Positions 1-8,670 of a stretch of 28,349 bases of DNA are shown here, piece by piece. The first letter of the stretch is position 1, and each line of letters opens with the position of its first letter. The notes under the pieces were generated by a model that saw only the letters and a list, made by a program, of their open reading frames with translations, ran no database searches and had not been told where the DNA came from. The position numbers and the translations under genes were made by a program. Source of the DNA: Gemmatimonas sp. (GTDB lineage Bacteria; Gemmatimonadota; Gemmatimonadetes; Gemmatimonadales; Gemmatimonadaceae); assembly GCF_031426495.1 (NCBI RefSeq), contig NZ_JANPLK010000047.1, positions 1 to 28,349 of the forward strand, in the 5' to 3' direction.

Positions 1-74
1 CGCACCGCTTCCTGCTTGAATTCGGCACTAAAGATCCGCCGCGTCCGCTTGATCGATTTCGCTGCCTTCGCCAT
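1..74 (-). CDS. IS3-type transposase OrfA, N-terminal fragment
   Basis: The reverse strand encodes 24 residues starting MAKAAKSIKRTRRIFSAEF before running off the window. A basic start followed by R-R-x-F-S-x-E-F-K is typical of the helix-turn-helix OrfA proteins of IS3/IS911-type elements, which bind the element ends and direct OrfB. A good ribosome binding site, GGAGGTG, lies 4 bases upstream of the ATG, so the gene start is intact. Only the first few percent of the protein is visible, so the IS subgroup and whether the element is complete cannot be told. It marks an insertion-prone edge next to the unrecognised lipoprotein gene. Confidence 0.72.
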   Translation of the reverse strand, partial: MAKAAKSIKRTRRIFSAEFKQEAV

Positions 75-112
75 CGTCACACCTCCACTCCGACAATCTA
101 CGCGGAGTTAGC

Positions 113-147
113 TTGGTGTCCGGAAAGCCGAGTCAAGTCCAAAGACA
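113..147. repeat. possible terminal inverted repeat of the IS
   Basis: Read on the reverse strand, this stretch starts TGTCTTTGGACTTGACTCGG and lies 39 to 73 bases upstream of the transposase start. That is where the left end of an IS3-type element should be, and such ends begin with TG. The partner end and target duplication are outside the window, so this is a positional guess. Confidence 0.25.
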
Positions 148-178
148 GTGACGGTCTCCAGCGAGGCGAGTACGTGTT

Positions 179-376
179 ATGACGAGTAGTACAAATATCG
201 CGCCCAGAGCTCACTCCGTGCTCGACGCCGTCCTCATGCTTTCACCTTCTCAGGTTCTTTGCTGCGGATCTCGTACGAGGTCTCGCTTTAAGGTACGCGT
301 CCAGCGAGATGGTCGCACTAAGGCGGTGTCCATACGGCCGACTGCACCTCTCCTCAAAAAAGGTGATTTAGTATGA
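179..376 (+). CDS. doubtful small ORF, 65 aa
   Basis: A 65-codon frame whose TGA stop overlaps the ATG of the following lipoprotein gene in an ATGA arrangement, which would allow translational coupling. A GAGGCGAG stretch lies about 8 bases before its ATG. The product (MTSSTNIAPRAHS...) has no recognised domain, signal peptide or membrane segment, and its composition is unremarkable. The lipoprotein gene has its own strong ribosome binding site and does not need it. It may simply be leader DNA between the IS end and the lipoprotein. Confidence 0.2.
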   Translation: MTSSTNIAPRAHSVLDAVLMLSPSQVLCCGSRTRSRFKVRVQRDGRTKAVSIRPTAPLLKKGDLV

Positions 377-777
377 GGGAGTCGCAACGGCGGTGCTTTC
401 GTATTCTAGCGGTAGTCGTGCTCCCTCTCGCGCTGCAAGCCTGCGGATGCGATACGAGCGGCTGCGTTGACGGCCTCAATGTGAGATTCGCTTCTGCCCC
501 GCCTGCTCCGTGGAAGGTCGAGCTGCTCGTGAACGGAGTGCTTCCGAAAGCGTCATTCGCCACTAGCTGTGACGGTACACGAGAGTGCCCATCCGGAGCG
601 TTGTTCGATACGGACGTGCGTGACGGGTTGTCCGTGCGCATCACCACGGCCGCCGGCGTGCGAACGACCGCTTTGCCGCGCATCAACTATGCAAAGCCGT
701 CGAGTTCGAACAACTGGTGCGAGGAATGTCGCGGCAGCGCGGAAGTGACGGTGCCGGTGCCGGTGCCGGTGCCGTAG
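373..777 (+). CDS. cysteine-rich lipoprotein of unknown function
   Basis: The 134-residue product has a basic N-terminus (RESQRR), a hydrophobic stretch (about residues 11-21) and a lipobox LQAC that places the acylated cysteine at position 24, so it should be a lipoprotein exported by Sec and processed by Lsp. The mature part has seven cysteines (24, 26, 31, 66, 72, 116, 119), an unusual density that suggests disulfides in the periplasm or on the surface. It ends in a Val-Pro repeat encoded by a perfect hexanucleotide repeat. The start is set by AAGGTGAT 6 to 8 bases before the ATG. I do not recognise the family. It lies between an IS end and a palindromic intergenic element and looks somewhat lower in GC than its neighbours, which would fit acquired DNA. 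Confidence 0.7.
   Translation: MRESQRRCFRILAVVVLPLALQACGCDTSGCVDGLNVRFASAPPAPWKVELLVNGVLPKASFATSCDGTRECPSGALFDTDVRDGLSVRITTAAGVRTTALPRINYAKPSSSNNWCEECRGSAEVTVPVPVPVP
751..774 (+). repeat. hexanucleotide repeat (GTGCCG)x4
   Basis: Four exact copies of GTGCCG, preceded by the near-copy GTGACG, run directly into the TAG stop of the lipoprotein gene and encode its Val-Pro tail. The unit is two codons long, so slippage would change tail length without shifting the frame. Confidence 0.85.
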
Positions 778-790
778 CCGTCGTGCGCGG

Positions 791-1048
791 ATTCAGTACT
801 CAGTGAACTGGCTTCAGAACTCTGATCGGTATAGTGGTCGGAATTCAGCAGCAACAGTGCTCAGTACCGAGCGGGTTTCGTGGAGCTGACGGTTCTCGAG
901 GCCGTCGCGCGCCGTCGCCCCATCGAGTCCCTGCCGCCGCACACGCAGTCAGGAAATGCTCGGCACTGAGCACTGTAGCTGCTCGACTCTGACCACTATA
1001 CCCAGTCTGACGCCTGTCGCCAGAACACTGGCTACTGTGCAGTTCCAG
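791..1048. repeat. palindromic intergenic element, copy A
   Basis: The arms at 829-872 and 958-1001 are inverted copies matching at 38 of 44 positions, separated by an 85-base spacer. Weaker pairing continues outwards on both sides (CAGTGAACTGGC at 803-814 against the complement of the region around 1020-1035). The element fills the space between the lipoprotein gene and rocD, which converge on it. The right arm shares 27 of 29 bases with the matching part of copy B (988-1016 against 26530-26558). No coding frame is convincing here. As RNA it would fold into one long hairpin in either direction, so it may act as a bidirectional terminator, a MITE-like non-autonomous element, or both. Confidence 0.78.
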
Positions 1049-2269
<1,221 letters not shown>

Positions 2270-2283
2270 CGTGCGCTCCGCGC

Positions 2284-3234
2284 TTAGAGAATCCGACGGC
2301 CGAACGCGCTCGCGATCAACTCGGCGCACAGTTCGGCGGTCTGGTTCTGTCGATCGAGAATCGGGTTGATTTCCACCAGGTCCATCGCCACCATCGCGCC
2401 GGAGTCGTGCACGATCTCCATCGCGAGATGCGCTTCACGCAGCGTGGCACCACCGCGTACTGGTGTACCCACTCCCGGTGCCTCGGCGGGATCGACCCAG
2501 TCGGCGTCGCACGACACGTGTATGCCACCAGTGCCTGTGGTCGCGATGCTTACCGCTTCGTCCATCACGGCGCGCAGTCCGCGCTCGTCGATGTCGCGCA
2601 TGGTGTACGCGTGCAGACCCAGCTCGCGGATCATCGCCCGTTCGGCGTCGTCGAGATCGCGCAGCCCCACGTACACGAGGTGCTCCGGACTCACCGCCGG
2701 AATGGCCGTGGAGAGCTGACGCAGCGGACGATGCCCGAAGCCCAGCAGGTGTGCGACCGGCATGCCGTGCACATTGCCGCTCAAGCTCGATTGCGGCGTG
2801 TTCAAGTCGGCGTGCGCGTCGAGCCAGATGAGGCCCATACGCTGCCCGCGTTCGGCGAGTGCGGTGGCGGTGCCGGCCACTGAGCCGGCGGCCAGCGAGT
2901 GATCGCCTCCCAAAACCAGCGGGCGGATACCGGCGCGTACGGCGGCGGCGGTGCGTTCGGCGAGATCGATGCACACGTCGGTGATCGCATCGAGCACCGC
3001 GCTGGGCTCGTGCCCAAGCGAGGTGCGATCGGGCACCGAGACATTGCCGGCGTCGTGGACGGTGAGGCCGAGTCGTTCGAGCTGCGCGGTGAGGCTGGAC
3101 AGCCGCATGGCCGACGGGCCCATGTCGACACCGCGACGGCTGGCGCCCAGGTCCATGGGGACGCCGATCAACTGGACGGTACCGGTCCACGGCTTGACTA
3201 CCGCGCGGGCGGGGGAGGCGACGATCGCATTCAT
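2284..3234 (-). CDS. rocF: arginase
   Basis: This is a manganese-dependent arginase that hydrolyses arginine to ornithine and urea in the cytoplasm. In the 316-residue form the metal ligands are His112 (GGDHS), Asp139, His141 and Asp143 (LDAHADLNTP), and Asp243 and Asp245 (SCDADWVDP). The family features APGVGTPVRGG and MDLVEINPILD are also present. The length fits the family (about 300-320). An upstream ATG would add 14 unlikely residues (MYLLIPWRIGHFER) and would put the start inside the dyad of the promoter region, so the ATG at 3234 is preferred, although its GAGCGC ribosome binding site is weak. It is first in the rocFD unit and divergent from an Lrp/AsnC-type gene that probably controls it. 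Confidence 0.93.
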   Translation of the reverse strand: MNAIVASPARAVVKPWTGTVQLIGVPMDLGASRRGVDMGPSAMRLSSLTAQLERLGLTVHDAGNVSVPDRTSLGHEPSAVLDAITDVCIDLAERTAAAVRAGIRPLVLGGDHSLAAGSVAGTATALAERGQRMGLIWLDAHADLNTPQSSLSGNVHGMPVAHLLGFGHRPLRQLSTAIPAVSPEHLVYVGLRDLDDAERAMIRELGLHAYTMRDIDERGLRAVMDEAVSIATTGTGGIHVSCDADWVDPAEAPGVGTPVRGGATLREAHLAMEIVHDSGAMVAMDLVEINPILDRQNQTAELCAELIASAFGRRIL

Positions 3235-3257
3235 GCGCTCAAAGTGCCCGATTCGCC

Positions 3258-3287
3258 ATGGTATCAACAAGTACAAGGAAATACCAT
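3258..3287. promoter_or_regulatory. candidate operator between rocF and the Lrp/AsnC gene
   Basis: The inverted repeat ATGGTAT (3258-3264) and ATACCAT (3281-3287) has a 23-base centre-to-centre distance, about two helical turns. It is the only AT-rich stretch in the 96-base divergent intergenic region. A dyad with that spacing suits a dimer or octamer of the feast/famine regulators. A looser dyad, TGCT and AGCA at 3311-3328, lies just before the regulator's start and could serve autoregulation. Confidence 0.38.
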
Positions 3288-3330
3288 AAATGCTTCATAA
3301 ACTGACTAAATGCTGGCTAGGTTTAGCACT

Positions 3331-3780
3331 ATGCTCAAAAACCTCGACGCACAGGACCTACGCCTGATCGGGCTGCTTCGCGAGAACGCCCGCATGTCGG
3401 TCGCCCAGCTGGCCAAACAGCTCAAGGTGTCGCGGGGCACGGTGCAGAACCGCATCGACCGGCTCATCGCCGACAACGTGCTGCTGGGATTCACGGTGCG
3501 CACCACGCCGGAAGCGGCGGCGCATCGTGTGCGGGCCATCATGTCGATCGCGGTGGAAGGCGACCGCATTGAAGGGGATCGCTCCGATGCAATCCTGCGC
3601 ACCCTGCGGGGGTATCCCGAGGTGCAGGCGCTCTACACGACCAACGGGCGCTGGGATATCGTGTCCGAAATCGGCACCGACAGTCTGGAAGCATTCGACG
3701 CCGTGCTGCGTCGCATTCGGAGCATAAAGGGCGTGGCCAATTCCGAAACCAGCCTCTTGCTGTCGACGCAGAAGCTCTAG
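3331..3780 (+). CDS. Lrp/AsnC family transcriptional regulator
   Basis: This feast/famine type regulator has 149 residues, the standard length. The N-terminal winged helix-turn-helix spans about 5-55 (LDAQDLRLIGLLRENARMS, then LAKQLKVSRGTVQNRIDRL). The C-terminal RAM/AsnC effector domain spans about 60-145, with the YTTNGRWDIV segment that normally lines the ligand pocket. The ATG at 3331 is chosen because TAGG lies 9 bases upstream and the family begins close to LDAQDLRLI. A start seven codons earlier at 3310 is possible. Being divergent from rocFD, it probably controls arginine or ornithine degradation as AsnC-type regulators do in other bacteria. The effector is not predictable from sequence. 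Confidence 0.9.
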   Translation: MLKNLDAQDLRLIGLLRENARMSVAQLAKQLKVSRGTVQNRIDRLIADNVLLGFTVRTTPEAAAHRVRAIMSIAVEGDRIEGDRSDAILRTLRGYPEVQALYTTNGRWDIVSEIGTDSLEAFDAVLRRIRSIKGVANSETSLLLSTQKL

Positions 3781-3825
3781 TCGCGAGCCTCGCGTCGACA
3801 GCAGCAGGACACCTGCACGCGGCGA

Positions 3826-4854
3826 CTACTTCACGCCGAGGTTCTTCTTCAAAAAGGCGATCGTCTTGGGCCAGCCGTCCTTCGTGGCGGCGAGATTGGC
3901 CGCTTCCTCGGCTACGTCGCGCGCGGCCTTGGGGTCATCCTGTGCGCGCAGGAAGCCGTGGGTGGCGCCTTCGTAGTTCGTGCCCGCGTAGTTTTTCTTG
4001 AGACCCTTCATGATCGAATCGAGGGCGGGCATGGCGGCGGCGATGCGTGCGTCCTTCGAGCCGTTCAGCAGCATTACCGGCTGCTTGATCTTGGCAAGGG
4101 AATCGGCATTGATGCTGGCCGGTACTGCCGCCGTCGTTGCTGTCGCGGGCGTACCGCCGGTGGTGTAGGGCAGGCCGTAGAACGCCACGCCGCCCGAGAA
4201 GCCCTTCAGGCCGCCGTTCACGGCGTGCATGAACACCGTCTGTCCGCCCCAGCAGTAGCCGATCACGGCGTACTTCTGCTGTGCGCTGGGCAGCATCATG
4301 GCGTAATTGGCGGCGGCAGCGATCGCGCGATTGCGCTCGCCCGCGTTCACACCGGCAATGAGCTTGCGCGCCGAATCGGACGACAGCTCGACACTGCTCG
4401 GTCCGCCACGCACCTTCGACAGGAAATCCGGCGCGATCGCGATGAAGCCATCGGCGGCCACCTGGTCGGCCACGCCGCGTACCCAGGTGGAGAGTCCAAA
4501 GATCTCATGCACCACCACCACCACTGGTGCCTTGGCGCGCGCGTTCGGGCTGGCCGGGTACACCACCCACGCCATGAGCGAATCGGCTGAACCGGCGTCC
4601 CACGCGATCTTCACCCATTCGGCGTGACGCGGGCTGGCCTTGAGGCGGGCGGGGGCGGTGCTGTTGCTGGCGGGCAGGCCCGCGATGCCTTGACCGGCGG
4701 CGGCACCCGCGACCGGCGCCGCGCGATCGGCGGCATTCATATGCGCCATGTGATCGTCGGCCGTTGGGTTGGACGACGAACGCTGGAGTGTGCAGCCAGC
4801 GAGAATCGCGGCGACGGGAAGCGCGGCGGCGATCACGAAAGAGCGATGAAACAT
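3826..4854 (-). CDS. dienelactone hydrolase family lipoprotein
   Basis: An alpha/beta hydrolase of the dienelactone hydrolase family, 342 residues. Residues 1-21 form a lipoprotein signal ending in LAGC (Cys21), followed by a low-complexity Ala-rich linker to about residue 75. The fold then shows the HEIFG strand-turn (Glu117), the nucleophile elbow GYCWGG with Cys201 (cysteine rather than serine, as in true dienelactone hydrolases), the acid Asp268 and the base His299 (GATHGF). All catalytic residues are present. Bacterial members with export signals are common, and their substrates are mostly unknown. The ribosome binding site AGGA lies about 8 bases before the ATG. The gene is convergent with the Lrp gene and sits downstream of the TonB receptor on the same strand, but a strong terminator lies between, so it is likely monocistronic. 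Confidence 0.88.
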   Translation of the reverse strand: MFHRSFVIAAALPVAAILAGCTLQRSSSNPTADDHMAHMNAADRAAPVAGAAAGQGIAGLPASNSTAPARLKASPRHAEWVKIAWDAGSADSLMAWVVYPASPNARAKAPVVVVVHEIFGLSTWVRGVADQVAADGFIAIAPDFLSKVRGGPSSVELSSDSARKLIAGVNAGERNRAIAAAANYAMMLPSAQQKYAVIGYCWGGQTVFMHAVNGGLKGFSGGVAFYGLPYTTGGTPATATTAAVPASINADSLAKIKQPVMLLNGSKDARIAAAMPALDSIMKGLKKNYAGTNYEGATHGFLRAQDDPKAARDVAEEAANLAATKDGWPKTIAFLKKNLGVK

Positions 4855-4930
4855 CAGAGCATCCTGTCAGAGGTTGGAACGACGGAAGAAATCTCAGCGT
4901 GGAGAGACCGTCGCGCCAGCCGATCAACGC

Positions 4931-4966
4931 AAACGCGCCGCCACCGGTGTGGGTGGCGGCGCGTTT
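4931..4966 (-). terminator. rho-independent terminator of the Oar-like receptor
   Basis: A perfect 15-bp stem (4931-4945 with 4952-4966) closes a 6-base loop. The GC-rich core is flanked by AAA and TTT, so it can work on both strands. It lies 38 bases after the stop of the leftward receptor gene and ahead of the hydrolase gene. Confidence 0.9.
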
Positions 4967-5004
4967 GTCACATCAGCGATGACAACCCGCGTGCAAGCGC
5001 GCGC

Positions 5005-8000
5005 TTAGTTGAACGTGTATCGCACACCCAGCTGCATGCGCCACACGTCCGAGATGCCGGCCGTGTGCTGGTACGTGGTGTTCAGCAGGTTCGTGCCGAA
5101 GTTGCGCAGGCGATACTGCAGCGCGCCATTCGCGTCCGCTCCCTGCGGAATGAGCGGCGTGCTGGACACCAAACGATCGCCGGCGCCCCACTTCTTGTTG
5201 ATGAGGTTGTCGAGATTGAGGATGTCGAACCGGATGGCGAGCGTGTTCCGCTTGCCGCCAACATTCTGGAAGATCTCTTGCGTTACGCCGAGATCGCTTC
5301 GGAACAACACCGGCAGGAACACGGCATTGCGCTCCGCGTACTGGCCGCGGCGCGCCGAGAGATACTTGTCCTGCGTGATGTACGCTTCCCACGCCGCCTG
5401 CTGATCGGCCACGGTGAAGACGCGAACCGGATTCGTCGTAACGACGCCGCCGGCCGCATTCACGCCGTACTGCTGAAAGTTCATCTCCGAGGTGTTGCGC
5501 GGGATGTAGATCAGATCGTTCGCGCCCGCCGCATCGCCGTTCGCGTCGGCGCTGAACGTGTAGCTGCTGTTGCCCTGCGTACGGCCTTCGGTGAACAGCG
5601 AGATGGACGTCGCGCCAAACTTGAAGTATTCCTTGCGGTACGACAGCGCGAGGAACACGCGGTGTCCCGGCGAGAAATTCGAGAACTGCACACCGGGATT
5701 GTTCGGGTCGCCCGACTGCGCATTGGCCGTCCAGTTCGTCGCTGCTGTTGAACCAGGGTCGTACGAGTTCTTCGTCACGCCATAGGCGTAGGCCGACTTG
5801 GCGAAGAATCCGTTCGTGAACGACTTCTGCAACGAGCCGGACAGGTTGTACGAGTGACCGGTGTTCGTGTTGCTGATGACGTACGCGGCGTTGACGTTGC
5901 TATTGATACGGTTATTGCCCGCCGTCCACCGCGGTCGCTTGTCGGCGCCCGTGAAGGCGGAATTGGCCGCCGGAAGATTCGCATTGATGTAGTACGGGCC
6001 GTTCGTCTCCTTGCCGTACAAGCCTTCGAGCGTGGCGATGAAGCCCCACGGCAAGCGCCGATCGATCGCGATGTTCGAGCGCCACACCTGCGAGAACTTG
6101 TAGTCCGGTGCGGTGACGTTGAGCTCGTACGTGGCCGCCGGCGCGCCCGTCACGGTGGTCGGCTTGTATGTATCCGGGTTCGGATTGAACGGGCGCGTGG
6201 TCGTGTTGTCGCGCTGGTCGAAGCCGGTCAGCACGCCGGTGTTACCGAGCTGGTTGGAAATCCAGACGTACGGCGGCGTTCCGCTGAAGATACCTGTGCC
6301 GCCGCGAATGACCGTGCGGCGATCTCCCTCGACGTCCCAGTTGAAGCCGACGCGCGGCGAGATGAGCAGGTTGGCGTCGGGCAGCTTGCCTGTGTTGTAC
6401 TTGACCGTTGCGCCGGTCTCGTCGCGGAAGGAGAGCTGGTTCGCCAGCGCGTTGTTGAACGCCGTGTTCTCGAACACCGGCAGGTCGATACGCAAGCCCG
6501 CGGTCACCTTGAGGTTACGCGTCGCACGCCATTCGTCCTGCGCGTAGGCGCCATACGTGTTGACGCGCAGCGGCTGGATCGGCGCGTCGATCCCGGGGAT
6601 GTTGTTGTAGCGGACCTGGAAGCGGCCAAGGGTCACCGGCGCGGTGGTGCGCGTCGGATTGGCCAGGAACCCGTTCGCGTCGGTGTAGAAGTCGGCGAGC
6701 GAGTTGTACACGTACGCGCTCTGCAGGCCGGGCGAGAACCCGTTGTCGGACTTGTAGCGCTGCGCCGTCACACCGAAGGTGAGGTCGTGCTTGTCGGTGT
6801 AGATGGAGAAGTTGTCCTGGAACTGCCACGTGTTGTACTTGAGCACGTTGTTCGGCGTGAACGGCTCGAAACCGAACGACAGATAGTTGGTGCCGTTGTT
6901 GTTGATGTCCACGAGCGGGAAGAGCGTGCCCTTCGACTCGCGGCTTTCATCGTTCGTCGTGTACCCGGCGATGATCTGGTTCGACATGTTCGACCCGATC
7001 TGCGAGTTCAGTTCACCGATGTACGACCGCGCGTTCTCCTTGATGGCGTAGCCGGAATTCTGGAAGCTCATCGAGTTCAGATTGTCGCGACGCGCGCCCA
7101 GTGTGCCGAGCGCATTGGAGTTCGAGATCGGCTGGTCGGACTTGGACTCGAGATCCGAGTACCGGAAGCTGAACTTGTTCCGGTCATTCACATTCCAGTC
7201 GATCTTGGCAATGATGCGCGTGGACGGGACAGCCAGATTGAATCCCTGCGCCGGACCGGTCTCGTAGTTGAACTTGTCCTTCAGGAAGGCGCTGAGGGTT
7301 GCAACGTCTGACTGGAGCACCCGGGTCGTGTTGCCCGTGATCGCCTGCCCGCCGGTGTTCGCCTGGAAGCTGGTGGCGGGCTGGGTCAGTTCGTCGGTCT
7401 CGTAGTCCACGAAGAAGAAGAGCTTGTTCTTGATGATCGGACCGCTCACGTACCCGCCCGGCTGCGTGAACTTGAACTTACCCTTGTTGAAGAACGCACC
7501 GGCCGTGCTGTCGCCGACGAGCCCTTGGTTACGCGTGGTGTAATACAGCGACCCCTTGAACTCGTTGCCACCGCTCTTGGTCACGGCGTTCACTCCGGCG
7601 CCGGTGAATCCGCCCTGACGCACGTCGAACGGGGCGATGTTCACTTGAATCTGTTCGATGGCGTCGATCGGGATCGGCGACACACCCGTGCGGGCACCCG
7701 GCTGCGAGCCAAGCCCAAAGGAATTGTTGAAGAACGATCCGTCGAGCGTGATGTTATTCAATCGGTTGTCCTGACCCGCGAACGACGAGCCGCTCGACTG
7801 GGGCGTCAGGCGCGTGAAGTCGGTGATCGTCCGGCCGATGGTGGGGAAGGCCGCGATCGCTTCTTTGGGGATGGTGGTCGAGGCGCCGGTGATGCGCGAA
7901 CTCAGTGCGCCTCCCGTCGCGGTGACCTGCACCCCGGTCAGCGTGATCGCGACGGTCTTGAGCTCGAAGCGCACATCGGTGGTCGAGCCGAGGGTGACGT

Positions 8001-8310
8001 CGAGGCCGCTCTGGACGGTGCGCTCGTAGCCCAACGCCACGGCCGTCACCGTGTACGGACCGCCAACGCGCATGGCAGGAATGAGGAAGCGTCCATCGGC
8101 GCGACTGATCGCCTGATAGGTGGTACCGGACGGCTGGTGCACGGCAACCACGCGCGCGGAAGCCACGACCCCCTTGTCGCTCTTCACCGTTCCGTTCATG
8201 GAGCCGGTGGTGACACCCTGCGCCTGGAGCGCGGCGGTCGGTATCGCGAGCAGCAAGCCACACGCGAGCGGCAGCACGGCTCGCGTGAACTTCGTGAACC
8301 ACGGCTTCAT
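5005..8310 (-). CDS. Oar-like TonB-dependent outer-membrane receptor
   Basis: This 1101-residue protein has a Sec signal peptide (1-31, ending LQAQG), a carboxypeptidase-regulatory-like beta domain (about 33-118, with SGTTYQAISRADGRF), a TonB plug domain (about 140-245), and a long barrel ending in YTFN, an aromatic-rich end typical for Bam-assembled proteins. Its size and the absence of a siderophore-type plug signature match the Oar-like receptors common in Bacteroidota, Myxococcota, Acidobacteriota and Gemmatimonadota. It should import a substrate using TonB-ExbBD energy. The substrate is unknown. The start follows a strong AGGAG ribosome binding site by 6 bases. It is divergent from hppA and followed by a strong terminator. 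Confidence 0.92.
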   Translation of the reverse strand: MKPWFTKFTRAVLPLACGLLLAIPTAALQAQGVTTGSMNGTVKSDKGVVASARVVAVHQPSGTTYQAISRADGRFLIPAMRVGGPYTVTAVALGYERTVQSGLDVTLGSTTDVRFELKTVAITLTGVQVTATGGALSSRITGASTTIPKEAIAAFPTIGRTITDFTRLTPQSSGSSFAGQDNRLNNITLDGSFFNNSFGLGSQPGARTGVSPIPIDAIEQIQVNIAPFDVRQGGFTGAGVNAVTKSGGNEFKGSLYYTTRNQGLVGDSTAGAFFNKGKFKFTQPGGYVSGPIIKNKLFFFVDYETDELTQPATSFQANTGGQAITGNTTRVLQSDVATLSAFLKDKFNYETGPAQGFNLAVPSTRIIAKIDWNVNDRNKFSFRYSDLESKSDQPISNSNALGTLGARRDNLNSMSFQNSGYAIKENARSYIGELNSQIGSNMSNQIIAGYTTNDESRESKGTLFPLVDINNNGTNYLSFGFEPFTPNNVLKYNTWQFQDNFSIYTDKHDLTFGVTAQRYKSDNGFSPGLQSAYVYNSLADFYTDANGFLANPTRTTAPVTLGRFQVRYNNIPGIDAPIQPLRVNTYGAYAQDEWRATRNLKVTAGLRIDLPVFENTAFNNALANQLSFRDETGATVKYNTGKLPDANLLISPRVGFNWDVEGDRRTVIRGGTGIFSGTPPYVWISNQLGNTGVLTGFDQRDNTTTRPFNPNPDTYKPTTVTGAPAATYELNVTAPDYKFSQVWRSNIAIDRRLPWGFIATLEGLYGKETNGPYYINANLPAANSAFTGADKRPRWTAGNNRINSNVNAAYVISNTNTGHSYNLSGSLQKSFTNGFFAKSAYAYGVTKNSYDPGSTAATNWTANAQSGDPNNPGVQFSNFSPGHRVFLALSYRKEYFKFGATSISLFTEGRTQGNSSYTFSADANGDAAGANDLIYIPRNTSEMNFQQYGVNAAGGVVTTNPVRVFTVADQQAAWEAYITQDKYLSARRGQYAERNAVFLPVLFRSDLGVTQEIFQNVGGKRNTLAIRFDILNLDNLINKKWGAGDRLVSSTPLIPQGADANGALQYRLRNFGTNLLNTTYQHTAGISDVWRMQLGVRYTFN

Positions 8311-8670
8311 TCCCGTCTCCTGAAGGTGTTGTTAGGGGCTCGTGACCGACTGCCGGAAGCAGCGCACTGAGCCCGTCGGCCGATGCAACGCCACGCGATG
8401 CGATGGGACGCGACGCGATCGACCAGCACAATTTACGCCGTGCAGCCTGCCGCGAGCGAACAGCGACGTCGCGAATAGGCAACGATTCGGCGCGGTTCCT
8501 CCCATGCTTGGCTCGTACCGTCGTCGCCTGAAATGGGCCCTGTCCCTGCGCGACCGCAACAAAGCAGACTCCGGGGACTGGTCTAACCCCGGCCAAGGAA
8601 CGAATTTGCGGGGATCGTTTGCATTACGGGCATCCCATGCCTCCCCTCCATAAATAACCCCGGACACCCC
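8311..8670. promoter_or_regulatory. divergent promoter region between receptor and hppA
   Basis: These 360 bases between two divergent genes hold no convincing coding frame. Near the left side is a stretch of imperfect CGATGC/GACGCGA short repeats (about 8380-8420). Near the right end, an AT-rich TAAATA (8651-8656) is the best -10-like element. It would start the hppA transcript only some 5 to 10 bases before its GTG codon. No matching -35 is clear. Confidence 0.4.

Noticed and set aside
3781..3825. Possible hairpin terminator between the Lrp gene and the dienelactone hydrolase gene
   Set aside because: CGCGAG and CTCGCG are only one base apart, which cannot form a loop. The remaining pairings are four bases long and there is no T tract.
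5854..7311. A 485-codon open frame on the + strand inside the Oar-like receptor gene
   Set aside because: It is antisense to a clear receptor. The translation is rich in Arg, Val, Glu and Asp with no recognisable domain, the usual shadow of a high-GC gene.
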